From the NCBI GenBank assembly GCA_017472605.1, contig JAFUPV010000035.1, positions 93,368 through 157,367 of the forward strand: DNA of 64,000 nt, given 5' to 3'. Made by a program: the position numbers and the translations under genes. Positions 25,817 to 34,742 of the stretch are shown piece by piece (the stretch's first letter is position 1; every line of letters starts with the position of its first letter). The stretch is from Lachnospiraceae bacterium. GTDB taxonomy: Bacteria > Bacillota > Clostridia > Lachnospirales > Lachnospiraceae. The notes under the pieces are model-generated. The model was not told where the DNA came from, did no database searches, and saw nothing but the letters and a program-made list of their open reading frames with translations.

Positions 25817-26644
25817 TTATCGCCTTCCCAGCTGCCAGAAAGCAACCGCGCTTGCAGCAGCAACGTTAAGGGAATCCACATCGTGAGACATGGGAATCTT
25901 CACTGTGTAGTCGCAGTCTGCAATGGTATGAAGAGCCAGCCCGTCCCCTTCCGAACCGAGAATGACTGCCAGTTTGTCTTCTGCCATCAGCTGCGGGTCA
26001 TCAATGCTGACGGAGTCGTCGCTTAATGCCATTGCGGCTGTTCGAAATCCCATGGAGCGAAGCGCGGCAATTCCCTGTCCGGGCCATTCGGAAGCATCTT
26101 TGCCGATGTAGGTCCAGGGAATCTGGAACACGGTTCCCATGCTGACCCGGATGGCGCGGCGGTACAGAGGATTGCTGCAGGCCGGAGTCAGAAGGACAGC
26201 GTCCATGTGCAGGGCGGCTGCGGAGCGGAAAATGGCGCCTACGTTGGTGGGGTTCATCACGTTTTCCAGAATGGCAATCCGTTTCGCACCGGCACACACG
26301 TCTTCCACAGACGGCAGGGGCGGTCTGCGCATGGCACAGAGAACGCCCCGTGTCAGCTGAAATCCGGTCAGCTGAGTCAATACATCAAATTCGGCAGTAA
26401 AAACAGGAATGTCTTTGCAGCGTGCAATCACATCGCGTGCCTGACCGTCTACATGCTTTTTCTCCAGTAAAAGAGAAAGTGGTTCACATCCGGCATTCAA
26501 AGCGCGCTCAATCACCTTGGGGCTTTCAGCGATGAAAATCCCTTTGTGCGGTTCATGGCGATTGAGAAGCTGGTTCTCCGTGAGACGGGCATAGACGTCC
26601 AGTTCCGGTGCCATGAAATCAGTAAGTTCAATGATATTAGCCAT
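25817..26644 (-). CDS. TrmH/SpoU family RNA methyltransferase
   Basis: A 275-residue enzyme that probably 2'-O-methylates rRNA or tRNA with SAM. It has an N-terminal substrate-binding part (about 1-110) and the C-terminal knotted SPOUT domain with the three family motifs: NPTNVGAIFRSAAAL, ILGSEGDGL and IPMSHDVDSLNVAAA. ATG 26644 follows AAGGAG. The open frame continues 49 codons upstream, but that part crosses the consensus promoter at 26702-26730, so the shorter start is right. It is divergent from the DUF4886 gene. Confidence 0.9.
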   Translation of the reverse strand: MANIIELTDFMAPELDVYARLTENQLLNRHEPHKGIFIAESPKVIERALNAGCEPLSLLLEKKHVDGQARDVIARCKDIPVFTAEFDVLTQLTGFQLTRGVLCAMRRPPLPSVEDVCAGAKRIAILENVMNPTNVGAIFRSAAALHMDAVLLTPACSNPLYRRAIRVSMGTVFQIPWTYIGKDASEWPGQGIAALRSMGFRTAAMALSDDSVSIDDPQLMAEDKLAVILGSEGDGLALHTIADCDYTVKIPMSHDVDSLNVAAASAVAFWQLGRR

Positions 26645-26701
26645 AGAAAATCTCCTTGGATTTTGGGAAATCAGACTGTAAGTTACAGCAGTGTAAGAAC
26701 C

Positions 26702-26730
26702 ATTATAGTGTGTCTGCGCGGTTGTGTCAA
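26702..26730 (-). promoter_or_regulatory. Consensus promoter for the RNA methyltransferase
   Basis: Minus-strand TTGACA (26725-26730) and TATAAT (26702-26707), both perfect, with 17-base spacing. Confidence 0.9.
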
Positions 26731-26765
26731 ATAGAGGATAAGAAAATGAACTGGAGGAAAAAGCA

Positions 26766-27506
26766 ATGAAAAAAATTCTTGCAATCGGCAACAGTTTTTC
26801 CGAAGACGCAACCTACTATCTGCATTCTATCGGGGAAGCGGCAGGCGTGGAAAACATGGTAGTGAATCTGTACATAGGCGGATGTCCACTGGAAACCCAC
26901 TGGAGAAACATCGAAGGAAATCATCGGGCATACCAGTACCAGATTAATGGAAAAAAGACGGATCGCTATGTGTCCATTCAGGATATGCTCGACATGGAAG
27001 AGTGGGATGCAATCGTAACCCATCAGGCAAGCCATGACAGCGGCTGGATCGACAGCTATGAGCCGTTCCTCGGTTTGATCTGTGCCTATCTAAAAGAAAA
27101 AGCGCCAAAAGCGGAGCTGTTTCTCAATGAGACGTGGGCGTACGAGACAGACAGTACTCACGACCGTTTCATCCGCTATAACAGGAATCAGGAAGAAATG
27201 TACTGCCGTTTAAAGCATGCCTATGAAACCATGGCTGCCAAATATGAACTGCCGCTGATCCCAAGCGGGGACCTGATTCAGAAGCTTCGGGCAAGCGAGT
27301 CATTTGCCAACGGAAAACGGTCCATCTGCCGTGACGGTTTTCACATGAGCTTTATGGATGGAAGATATGCCGTTGCTGCCATGTGGGCAAAGCACCTGTT
27401 CCACGTCCGTGTAAAAGGAAATCCCTATGTCCCGGTAACCGAAAATCTTCCGGGCGCGGAAGCAGATCCGGAAATTCTGAATCTGATTCAGGATTTGATC
27501 GGATAA
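26766..27506 (+). CDS. DUF4886 protein, SGNH-hydrolase-like
   Basis: A 246-residue protein with no signal peptide. The fold pattern is SGNH/GDSL-like: ILAIGNSFSED with the candidate nucleophile Ser near residue 10, the GGCPLETHW loop (Gly block), VTHQASHDSG and a C-terminal DGFHMSFMDGRYA that carries Asp and His of a catalytic pair. DUF4886 members are often found with glycan or lipid utilisation genes and may be esterases; the substrate is unknown. ATG 26766 has CTGGAGG upstream. A GC-rich bidirectional terminator separates it from the convergent M42 peptidase gene. Confidence 0.85.
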   Translation: MKKILAIGNSFSEDATYYLHSIGEAAGVENMVVNLYIGGCPLETHWRNIEGNHRAYQYQINGKKTDRYVSIQDMLDMEEWDAIVTHQASHDSGWIDSYEPFLGLICAYLKEKAPKAELFLNETWAYETDSTHDRFIRYNRNQEEMYCRLKHAYETMAAKYELPLIPSGDLIQKLRASESFANGKRSICRDGFHMSFMDGRYAVAAMWAKHLFHVRVKGNPYVPVTENLPGAEADPEILNLIQDLIG

Positions 27507-27520
27507 AGTGTCAGAGCGAA

Positions 27521-27555
27521 GCGCCGGCCAGAGAATGAGGAACTCTGGCCGGCGC
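27521..27555. terminator. Bidirectional terminator
   Basis: Perfect 13-bp GC-rich stem GCGCCGGCCAGAG / CTCTGGCCGGCGC between convergent genes; the T tract is short. Confidence 0.75.
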
Positions 27556-27596
27556 CTGTTTCATAAAGAAAAATGTGCAGTTGAGGGAAGAAAGGA

Positions 27597-28631
27597 TTAA
27601 CCAAGATAAGCTTTCAGCAGTCCGAAGGTATTTTCCACACCTTTGACGTGGCTGCGCTCATATCCGTGGGACGCATAGACACCAGAACCGATCAGGCCGT
27701 GGCGGCAGTCATGACCGGCACGAAGCGTTGCCTCTGCGTCGGAACCGTAGTGGGGATAGACATCAACTGCAAAGTCGAGATTGGCAGCTCTGGCAGCCTG
27801 AACAAGAGCAGTCACCACATCATAGTGATAGGGACCGCCGGAATCCTTGGCGCAGATGGAAACCTGAGTTTCTTTGCAGCCAAGTCCGTCGCCCACACAG
27901 CCCATGTCGACTGAGAGAACCTCAGTCACGTCAGCAGGAACGGATGCGGAACCGCCGTGACCAACCTCCTCAAACACAGTAATGTGCTGGTAAATTTTTC
28001 TTTCCGTAACAACATGGTTCTCCTTCAGATACTTTGCGTATCCAAGAAGAATACCGACGCTTAATTTATCGTCCAGAAAACGGCTCTTGATGTAGCCGGA
28101 TTCCGTAACAACAGTGCGTGGGTCAAAGCAGACAATGTCACCGGGGAGAATACCGAGGGCCAGCACATCCTCCTTCTTCTCTACGATTTCATCCAGAATC
28201 ACTTCCATGGCATCGTAGGAACGGCTTGTGGTATTGTATTTGTCGTTCACATGGATGGAAGCGTTTTTCATCTGGAAGGTTCCGGTGTAGACTTTCCCAT
28301 CTCTTGTATAAACGCGGCAGTTTTCAGCCTCCGCATTGTTGGGATTCATACCACCTAAAGGGGTCAGAACCAGACCGCCAGAGCGGTTAATGTCGCAGAC
28401 CATGGCTCCCAGCGTATCCATGTGAGCTTCCAGCAGAATTCCGTCATTCGTTTTTCCTTCGCTGACGCAGACAAGAATGCCGCCTTTGTTGGTAAGCTGA
28501 GGCTCGAAACCGAGTTTTCGGTATTCATTCATCACATATTCGGCAGCGTGGGAAGTGAACCCGGTTGGACTGTCGATGGCAAGAATTTTTGTTGTCTGTT
28601 CCACCATGTAATCAGTATAAGATGTAATCAT
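27597..28631 (-). CDS. M42 family metalloaminopeptidase
   Basis: A 344-residue cytosolic aminopeptidase of the TET/M42 group that trims small peptides. Di-metal ligands are visible in LLEAHMDTLG, SRFLDDKLSVG, TVFEEVGHGGSASV (catalytic Glu pair) and VLSVDMGCVG, followed by a late His in RHGLIGSGVYASHGYERSH. The PDZ-like insertion typical of M42 lies at about residues 75-165. ATG 28631 has AGGAGGAA upstream. Two related operator-like repeats stand about 30-65 bases upstream (28658-28696). Confidence 0.93.
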   Translation of the reverse strand: MITSYTDYMVEQTTKILAIDSPTGFTSHAAEYVMNEYRKLGFEPQLTNKGGILVCVSEGKTNDGILLEAHMDTLGAMVCDINRSGGLVLTPLGGMNPNNAEAENCRVYTRDGKVYTGTFQMKNASIHVNDKYNTTSRSYDAMEVILDEIVEKKEDVLALGILPGDIVCFDPRTVVTESGYIKSRFLDDKLSVGILLGYAKYLKENHVVTERKIYQHITVFEEVGHGGSASVPADVTEVLSVDMGCVGDGLGCKETQVSICAKDSGGPYHYDVVTALVQAARAANLDFAVDVYPHYGSDAEATLRAGHDCRHGLIGSGVYASHGYERSHVKGVENTFGLLKAYLG

Positions 28632-28657
28632 TTGTAAATTCCTCCTGTAATAGGGCA

Positions 28658-28696
28658 GTATTGGTCAGATACCTGATTTCATACTGGTCAGTATAC
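28658..28696. promoter_or_regulatory. Repeated operator-like motif upstream of the M42 peptidase
   Basis: GTATTGGTCAGATAC (28658-28672) and ATACTGGTCAGTATAC (28681-28696) are related imperfect palindromes spaced about 23 bases apart. They lie in the region where the minus-strand promoter should be, so they may be paired binding sites for a regulator. Confidence 0.35.
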
Positions 28697-28887
28697 CATA
28701 AAAGGTCAAAGTTGGCAGTAACGATTTTTCATTTTATGTGAAAATGATTCGCTTTTTTGCACCAGGTGAGTTAGAATAAAAGAATGCAGGGAATCGTCAT
28801 TGATGATTCCGAAGAAGCGCTCTCAGGGAAATTGGGAAAAGCCTGTGGCTCTTCTTCGCTAAATGTTGAAGGGAAAGGAATGAAAAA

Positions 28888-30036
28888 ATGAAAGTTGTTG
28901 TAGCAATTGATTCGTTAAAAGGAAGCCTGACTTCTCTGGAAGCAGGTATGGCGATCAGGCAGGGAATTGTGCGTGCGATGCCGGATGCAGAAGTTCATGT
29001 TCGTCCTTTGGCCGACGGAGGAGAAGGAACCGTTGAAGCACTGGTGCTTGGCATGAACGGAAGAAACGAAAAAGTAACGGTTTTGGGACCTCTTGGCAGA
29101 CCGGTTGAATGTGTTTACGGAATTCTGGAAGAGCGCAAAACAGCAATTGTAGAAATGTCAGGCGCGGCAGGAATCACACTTGTCAGTGATCAGGAGAGAA
29201 ATCCGCTGAACACGACTACATATGGTGTTGGTGAAGTGATCAGGGACGCAATCCGTAAGGGATGCCGTCATTTCATTGTCGGTATCGGAGGAAGTGCGAC
29301 CAACGACGGCGGTATCGGCATGCTTCAGGCACTTGGATATGGTTTCCTTGACAAAAACGGAAATCATATCCCATTTGGCGCAAAAGGTCTCCCGGATCTT
29401 GTTGAGATCACAGATACGAATGTGATTCCTGAGCTGAAAGAGTGTACCTTCCGCGTTGCGTGTGACGTGACAAACCCGCTTTGCGGAGAATATGGATGCA
29501 GTGCAATCTATGGTCCGCAGAAGGGAGCCACTCCAACTATGATCGTGCAGATGGATCAGTGGCTTGCCGATTATGCAGAGCTGGCAGCGAAGACATTCCC
29601 GAAGTCAAATGCAAATCAGGTTGGTACCGGTGCGGCAGGTGGAATGGGATTTGCGTTCCTGACCTTCACCAATGCGGTGCTGGAGTCCGGCATCAAGATC
29701 ATTCTGGAGGAAACACGTCTGGAAGAATATGTGAAGGATGCGGACATCGTTGTTACCGGCGAAGGACGTCTGGACGGTCAGACAGTAATGGGTAAGGCTC
29801 CCATCGGTGTTGCAAACATTGCGAAGAAGCATGGCAAGCTGGTTCTGGCATTCTCCGGCTGTGTGACTGAGGATGCAGTTGCCTGCAATGAAGGAGGTAT
29901 TGATGCCTTCTTCCCGATCCTGCGCGGTGTGGTAACCCTGCAGGAGGCGATGAACCATGACAATGCAGAGAAAAACATGACTGCCACGGTAGAGCAGGTA
30001 TTCCGCCTGATCCGCTGCGGACAGATCGTAAAGTAA
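28888..30036 (+). CDS. Glycerate kinase, GarK/GlxK type
   Basis: A 382-residue kinase that phosphorylates D-glycerate to 2-phosphoglycerate. Family motifs are the N-terminal VVAIDSLKGSLTSLEAG, PLADGGEGTVEAL near residue 47, the GIGGSATNDGGIGMLQALG loop near 132 and VVTGEGRLDGQTVMGKAP near 290. ATG 28888 has AAGGGAAAGGAA upstream. It is separated from purC by a terminator, so it is likely a single-gene unit. The 35 codons after its stop keep a readable hydrophobic frame that may be a transporter fragment (see findings). Confidence 0.93.
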   Translation: MKVVVAIDSLKGSLTSLEAGMAIRQGIVRAMPDAEVHVRPLADGGEGTVEALVLGMNGRNEKVTVLGPLGRPVECVYGILEERKTAIVEMSGAAGITLVSDQERNPLNTTTYGVGEVIRDAIRKGCRHFIVGIGGSATNDGGIGMLQALGYGFLDKNGNHIPFGAKGLPDLVEITDTNVIPELKECTFRVACDVTNPLCGEYGCSAIYGPQKGATPTMIVQMDQWLADYAELAAKTFPKSNANQVGTGAAGGMGFAFLTFTNAVLESGIKIILEETRLEEYVKDADIVVTGEGRLDGQTVMGKAPIGVANIAKKHGKLVLAFSGCVTEDAVACNEGGIDAFFPILRGVVTLQEAMNHDNAEKNMTATVEQVFRLIRCGQIVK

Positions 30037-30149
30037 GAAAGTAAAGGGAAAAGCATAGGAGAGAGCGCGCGAAGCTGATTCCCTACGAGGCTGCCGCTGG
30101 TCTGACCAGCACAATCGTGGCAGTGATTCTGTATCTGATCGAAAAAAGT

Positions 30150-30190
30150 CCCGTTCTTTTGAATAAAAAAAATTCAAAAGAGCGGGTTTC
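30150..30190 (+). terminator. Terminator before purC
   Basis: 15-bp stem CCCGTTCTTTTGAAT / ATTCAAAAGAGCGGG (one G-T pair), loop of seven A, followed by a T-rich tail. Confidence 0.8.
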
Positions 30191-30207
30191 TTGTTGCGAA
30201 TGTTCTA

Positions 30208-30236
30208 TTTACAATTGATTTTTCCTATGCTAAAAT
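30208..30236 (+). promoter_or_regulatory. purC promoter
   Basis: TTTACA (30208-30213) and TAAAAT (30231-30236), 17-base spacing, extended TGC; about 80 bases before the start codon. Confidence 0.75.
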
Positions 30237-30316
30237 ATTTACTGGTCTACTGGTTTATCCGGCAGACAGAAGCAGTCATACGAAATTTTTGCTAAGAGCG
30301 AAAGGGATGGACGAAA

Positions 30317-31000
30317 ATGGAGAAAATTTATACCGGAAAAACAAAAGATGTGTACAGCCTGGAAAATGGCAATGTAATGCTGAAGTTCAAAGATGATTGC
30401 ACTGGTAAAGACGGTGTATTCGATCCGGGCGAGAATTCCGTTGGATTAACCATTGACGGAATTGGCCGTGCAAATCTGGAAACATCAATTCACTATTTCG
30501 AGCTTCTGAAGGATGCGGGAATTAAGACGCACTATGTAGCAGCCAACGTTGAGGATGCTACCATGGAAGTGTTACCGGCTAAGGTTTTCGGCCACGGTTT
30601 AGAGGTTATCTGCCGTCTGGTTGCTACCGGAAGCTTCGTTCGTCGCTACGGTGAGTACATCGCTGACGGCACGGTACTTGAGGGCGGTTATGTTGAGTGT
30701 ACCTTTAAGAATGATGCAAAGGGTGACCCGCTTGTAACTTCTGAAGGACTGGCAGCTCTTGGCGTAATGACTCCTGAGATGTTTGCTTCCATGAAGGAGC
30801 AGACCCTGAAGATCACAAAGATCGTTGCTGATGATCTGAAGTCCATCGGCCTTGATCTGTGGGATATCAAGTTTGAGTTCGGCTACAACAACGATGAAGT
30901 AATCCTGATTGATGAGATCGCTTCCGGAAACATGCGTGTTTACAAGGACGGCTTGATTGTAGACCCGGTTGAACTGACTCGTCTGATCCTGAACAGATAA
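30317..31000 (+). CDS. purC: SAICAR synthase
   Basis: The enzyme joins aspartate to CAIR with ATP in de novo purine synthesis. The 227-residue length is near the family norm; [23 protein letters not shown] at the N-terminus, [18 protein letters not shown] near residue 95 and [14 protein letters not shown] near 200 are conserved. ATG 30317 is preceded by AAAGGG-GATGG; an out-of-frame ATG at 30307 also sits behind this site. purE follows after 107 bases that hold a GC-rich hairpin without T run (about 31033-31055), so readthrough is likely. The order purC-purE is reversed from the common purE-purC. Confidence 0.95.
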   Translation: MEKIYTGKTKDVYSLENGNVMLKFKDDCTGKDGVFDPGENSVGLTIDGIGRANLETSIHYFELLKDAGIKTHYVAANVEDATMEVLPAKVFGHGLEVICRLVATGSFVRRYGEYIADGTVLEGGYVECTFKNDAKGDPLVTSEGLAALGVMTPEMFASMKEQTLKITKIVADDLKSIGLDLWDIKFEFGYNNDEVILIDEIASGNMRVYKDGLIVDPVELTRLILNR

Positions 31001-31107
31001 GAGAATCATGTACGGAGAAATCCGTGTTGGGAAGGGGCGGCGTCTGTCCGCCCCTGAAATATACGCAGGCAGCGGGTTTCTTCGTGCTATAAGAATCGAG
31101 GTGTAAT

Positions 31108-31596
31108 ATGAGAGCAGCAATTGTAATGGGTTCTACCAGTGATTTGCCCAAGCTGGAGCCGGCAATCAGTATCTTAAAAAGTTTTGGTGTAACTGTTGAT
31201 GTCAGATGTCTGTCTGCTCATCGTGCCCATGCAGGTCTGTCCGCGTTCATCGAAGAAGCGAACAGCAATGGAACAGAAGTGTTTATCGCCGGTGCCGGAA
31301 TGGCTGCTGCCCTTCCTGGTGTGGTTGCTTCCCAGACAGTTCTTCCTGTCATCGGTGTACCGATTTCCGGTTCTACCCTGGATGGAATGGATGCATTGTT
31401 TTCCATCGTTCAGATGCCTCCGGGAATTCCGGTTGCAACCGTTGCCATCAACGGCGGAAAGAATGCCGCCTATCTTGCCCTCCAGATCATGGCTGTTAAG
31501 CATCCTGAGATCAGAGAAGGACTTCTGAAGCACAGAGCCGAGATGGAAGAGCAGGCAATGAAGGCAAACCAGGAGATGATTGAGAAGTATCAGTAA
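31108..31596 (+). CDS. purE: N5-carboxyaminoimidazole ribonucleotide mutase
   Basis: Class I PurE converts N5-CAIR to CAIR, the step just before PurC. The 162-residue length fits, with the MGSTSDLPKLEPA opening, the SAHRAHAGL active-site His loop near residue 34, GAGMAAALPGVVASQT near 66 and GIPVATVAINGGKNAAYLA. ATG 31108 has GAGGTG upstream. It is the last gene of the purC-purE unit and ends in a strong terminator. Confidence 0.95.
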   Translation: MRAAIVMGSTSDLPKLEPAISILKSFGVTVDVRCLSAHRAHAGLSAFIEEANSNGTEVFIAGAGMAAALPGVVASQTVLPVIGVPISGSTLDGMDALFSIVQMPPGIPVATVAINGGKNAAYLALQIMAVKHPEIREGLLKHRAEMEEQAMKANQEMIEKYQ

Positions 31597-31610
31597 GGGA
31601 TTGTTGATCA

Positions 31611-31646
31611 AAAACCGGAGCATGTGTGGTAAGTGCTCCGGTTTTT
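31611..31646 (+). terminator. Terminator after purE
   Basis: AAAACCGGAGCA / TGCTCCGGTTTTTT stem with T run. Confidence 0.92.
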
Positions 31647-31750
31647 TGCAGCCAGCGGGTCGGGCGGGGACGCTGCGCAATCATCCGGCAGGTACCGAGA
31701 TGACGAGAAGAAACGCGGCGTGTATTTTGGATGGAAAGAAGCACAGAGAA

Positions 31751-31783
31751 ACGGGGGAAGGAGCGCAGAGCTCCTTCCCCCGT
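31751..31783 (-). terminator. Terminator of the 5'-nucleotidase gene
   Basis: Perfect 14-bp stem ACGGGGGAAGGAGC / GCTCCTTCCCCCGT with 5-base loop; on the minus strand it is followed by TTTCTCT. The remaining gap between purE and this gene (31647-31874) shows only a small TGCACCT-GAC-AGGTGCA palindrome (31791-31807). Confidence 0.7.
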
Positions 31784-31874
31784 CTTCGACATGCACCTGA
31801 CAGGTGCAGGATCGTGATTCAATGAAAATTCAGGTAAGAACGCGGAATAACCGGTTTTGCTGCCGGAACACAGA

Positions 31875-33713
31875 TTATTCAGCCGTCTGAATGTAAATAC
31901 GTCCGCTTCCGTTCACTGTGCCGTAATCAACAGTAAGTCCCGGATACTTGGCAGTCAGTGGGGAATTGGCAGCTTCTACAACACCGCCTTCAAATCCCTG
32001 AACGTAGTTTGCAAGAACCATGTAGTCTTCCATCACATAGTCCAGAACATTGACTGCACCGTCAAACATGTTGAAGCCGTCACCAAGATCGCGGAGGGTG
32101 TAGTTGTAACCGGCCAGATTGTACTCCGCTTCCAGATCCAGAGCATCCCAGTTGTCGGTTTCTTTGTTGTAAACCGATACATTGTAAACGCGGTAGCCGC
32201 CGGTAGGAGCGCCGATCCAGACGCCCTTGTCATCCTGCTGTGTTGACTCCGGCCATCTGCTGTCAATCATGTAGGTGATACCGGAAACATGAAGGAATCC
32301 GCCGCATTCTTCACCGCTTCCAACATTTCTCGCACCCCACTCCAGAGCATCCAGAAGCTGCTGTCCGGTGATGGTCTGCAGGCATGCAACGTTGCCGAAG
32401 GTATGGATCGTCTTACATGTCTTATAGGAAATTTCGCCGGTGATTGCCTTGTTACGAATACCGCCGCCGTTAATGATAGCAACATCAACATCCATGTCCA
32501 TGCTGTCAAACAGGTAGTAGAGCGCATCGGCAGCGAAATCGCCGGTGTTTGTCTCCTGCTGACGAACAAGACGGTTTCCGTCTGCGTCGTAGTTGTCGAA
32601 CGTCAGCGCAGTGGATCCGATTACTGTGCCAAGCTGCTCGTCGATTTCAGAAATCCATGCATTTTTAATCGCAGCAACCTCTGTGTTGCTTACCCAGGAA
32701 GCACCGGTGTAAAGGTCAGACAAGAATTCGTAGCCAACGACCTTCATTACAGCCTCGCCGTCCTCGTCAACAATTGCATTGCCGTCCTTGTCAACTTCCT
32801 GCTCCAGAATTTCGGAATAGTCGATGAAATCGGTAGTGATCTCGTCCGTCTCCGGATCAATCACCATCATACCGATGCGGTTAAAGTACTCGCCGGTCTG
32901 AGTCAGAAGAACAGTCTCGCCATTTACATCGGCAACTTCCTTGCCTTCTACTGTGCTGTGAGAGTGGCCGTCGATGAATGCGTCCAGATTGGCAACCTTT
33001 GCAATGGTTTCCTCGCTGGTCCACGGCTGGGACGCCATGTCATCGCCAAGATGACCAAGAGCGATTACCTTCGTTGCACCCTCAGCGATTGCGGCATCAA
33101 TAGCAGTCTGTACATCTGCATACAGCAGAGAACCGTCATCGCCGCCGGAAATACCGTAGATGTATTCACCGGCTTCGTTCTGGAAATAAGCCGGTGTTGA
33201 TTTGGTGAAGGTTTCCGGAGTCGTGATACCAACAAAAGCAACGAGCTCCTCGCTGCAGTCAAAGGTATAGTAGCCATCCAGAACATTTTCGCCGCGAACA
33301 CCATCCTCTTCATGGAAGAAGTTGCTGGAAACGTAAGGGAATTCCGCCCATTCGATCACGTTCATACAGCCGTCCATGCCGTAGTCAAACTCGTGATTTC
33401 CAAGCGTTGCCAGATCATAACCGGAAGCATTCATCAGCTCGATGATGGTAGCGCCCTTGTCCATGGAACCGTAAGCGGTACCCTGGATATGGTCGCCTGC
33501 GTCCACCAGCAGGACGTTTTTATACTGCTTCTGCAGTTCTTCTTTCAGTCCGGAAATCACATCATAGCTCAGCGGACCGTCGATGTAGGTATGTACATCA
33601 TTGGTATAAAGAATTACAATGTCGTCGGACAGGGCTTCTGTCTCAGCAAAAGTAGGTACAGCACATGGGACCATGAGTGCAAGGGACAGAAACATAGCAA
33701 TTGATTTGCGCAT
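31875..33713 (-). CDS. Secreted 5'-nucleotidase / metallophosphoesterase, UshA-like
   Basis: A 612-residue exported enzyme with signal peptide (about residues 1-23, ending PTFA). The N-terminal calcineurin-like domain has YTNDVHTYID, VDAGDHIQGTAYG, LGNHEFDYG and FIDGHSHSTVEG, giving the two-metal site. The C-terminal 5'-nucleotidase domain has INGGGIRNKAITGE and the substrate-stacking region. It would release phosphate from nucleotides outside the cell. No LPxTG or membrane anchor is seen at the C-terminus. ATG 33713 follows AAAAGGAGGAG; 372 further codons of open frame upstream are an antisense artefact over the HAD gene region. A palindrome lies upstream at 33796. Confidence 0.93.
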   Translation of the reverse strand: MRKSIAMFLSLALMVPCAVPTFAETEALSDDIVILYTNDVHTYIDGPLSYDVISGLKEELQKQYKNVLLVDAGDHIQGTAYGSMDKGATIIELMNASGYDLATLGNHEFDYGMDGCMNVIEWAEFPYVSSNFFHEEDGVRGENVLDGYYTFDCSEELVAFVGITTPETFTKSTPAYFQNEAGEYIYGISGGDDGSLLYADVQTAIDAAIAEGATKVIALGHLGDDMASQPWTSEETIAKVANLDAFIDGHSHSTVEGKEVADVNGETVLLTQTGEYFNRIGMMVIDPETDEITTDFIDYSEILEQEVDKDGNAIVDEDGEAVMKVVGYEFLSDLYTGASWVSNTEVAAIKNAWISEIDEQLGTVIGSTALTFDNYDADGNRLVRQQETNTGDFAADALYYLFDSMDMDVDVAIINGGGIRNKAITGEISYKTCKTIHTFGNVACLQTITGQQLLDALEWGARNVGSGEECGGFLHVSGITYMIDSRWPESTQQDDKGVWIGAPTGGYRVYNVSVYNKETDNWDALDLEAEYNLAGYNYTLRDLGDGFNMFDGAVNVLDYVMEDYMVLANYVQGFEGGVVEAANSPLTAKYPGLTVDYGTVNGSGRIYIQTAE

Positions 33714-33795
33714 AGGTTCTCCTCCTTTTGGATTGTTCATGCATCCGACCGGGCATGCAGAGAGCACGTCAGTCGGATTTACTACACTGCTATTG

Positions 33796-33810
33796 TACAG
33801 GATTCCTGTA
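33796..33810. promoter_or_regulatory. Palindrome near the 5'-nucleotidase promoter
   Basis: TACAGGA-T-TCCTGTA is an exact inverted repeat about 85 bases upstream of the start, overlapping a TACAAT-like minus-strand -10. It may be an operator, for instance for phosphate or purine control; the factor is unknown. Confidence 0.4.
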
Positions 33811-33921
33811 AAAAAGAAAATACCTGAATTTACTTTTTTGTAACGATTTGGTAAAAGAATCGCTGCAGCTTTGAAACCCGGAGCAGAAGACTGCAAAGCA
33901 ATGGACAGGCAAAGATATATC

Positions 33922-33950
33922 TTTACAAAACGGGAGCGATTCGATATACT
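33922..33950 (+). promoter_or_regulatory. Promoter for the HAD hydrolase
   Basis: TTTACA (33922-33927) and TATACT (33945-33950) with 17-base spacing. Confidence 0.7.
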
Positions 33951-34070
33951 GGGTACAGAATATATATTCGGACGGAAATCGGCAGGCAAGTTCGGATAGA
34001 AGCAGAGTTCTGTGACGGATTGCAGAAAAGGAATGAGAAGAAGTGTGAGGAGCAGAAACAGGAGGACAGG

Positions 34071-34742
34071 ATGAAAGCAGTAATTTTTGATATGTTTGAA
34101 ACGCTGATTACGCACTATGAGAGCCCGCTGTATTTCGGCGCGCAGATGGCGCAGGATGCGGGAATACCGGAAGCGGAATTTCAGGCGCTCTGGCAGCCGA
34201 CCGATGAGGACCGGACGCTTGGAAACCGGACACTGGAGGAGGTCCTGGAAATGATCTTCCGAACAAAACAGTGTTATTCGGAAGAACTGGTGGAACGGAT
34301 TGCCGGCAGACGAACGAAAGCGAAAGAAATGTGTTTTGACCATCTCCATCCGGAAATTCTGCCGATGCTTGCTTCGCTGAAAGAGAAGGGGATTCTGGTC
34401 GGACTGATCAGCAACTGCTATTCGGAGGAAGCAAAAGTAATCCGTGAGAGCGTACTGTTTCCCTGGTTTGACTGTGTGTGCCTCTCCTGCGAACAGAAGC
34501 TTCGGAAACCGGATCCGAGGATTTTTTTGCGGTGCGTGGATGAGATGGGAGTCGTGCCCGGGGAATGCGTCTATGTGGGAGACGGCGGAAGTCAGGAACT
34601 GGAAGCTGCCGCCCAGCTGGGAATGAAGCCGGTTCAGGCTGTCTGGTATCTGAAAGACGGGACAATGCAGCCGACAGGCCGAAAGAGCGGATTCGAACAG
34701 GCCCAAAAGCCGCTTGATGTACTGAAGTATCTGGAAGAATAG
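34071..34742 (+). CDS. HAD-superfamily hydrolase
   Basis: A 223-residue HAD protein with helical cap. Motif I is VIFDMFETL with nucleophile Asp 7, but the +2 position, Asp in phosphatases, is Phe, as in the haloacid-dehalogenase branch. Motif II is GLISNC, motif III is the Lys in QKLRKPDPRIF and motif IV is VYVGDGGSQEL. The substrate is therefore uncertain: dehalogenase-like or an atypical phosphatase. ATG 34071 has AGGAGG 6 bases upstream; an earlier in-frame ATG at 34020 has none. The DUF4317 gene follows at 131 bases, with no obvious terminator between. Confidence 0.88.
   Translation: MKAVIFDMFETLITHYESPLYFGAQMAQDAGIPEAEFQALWQPTDEDRTLGNRTLEEVLEMIFRTKQCYSEELVERIAGRRTKAKEMCFDHLHPEILPMLASLKEKGILVGLISNCYSEEAKVIRESVLFPWFDCVCLSCEQKLRKPDPRIFLRCVDEMGVVPGECVYVGDGGSQELEAAAQLGMKPVQAVWYLKDGTMQPTGRKSGFEQAQKPLDVLKYLEE

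Noticed and set aside
31033-31055. Terminator between purC and purE
   Set aside because: The AGGGGCGG / CCGCCCCT hairpin has no T run after it, so readthrough is expected.
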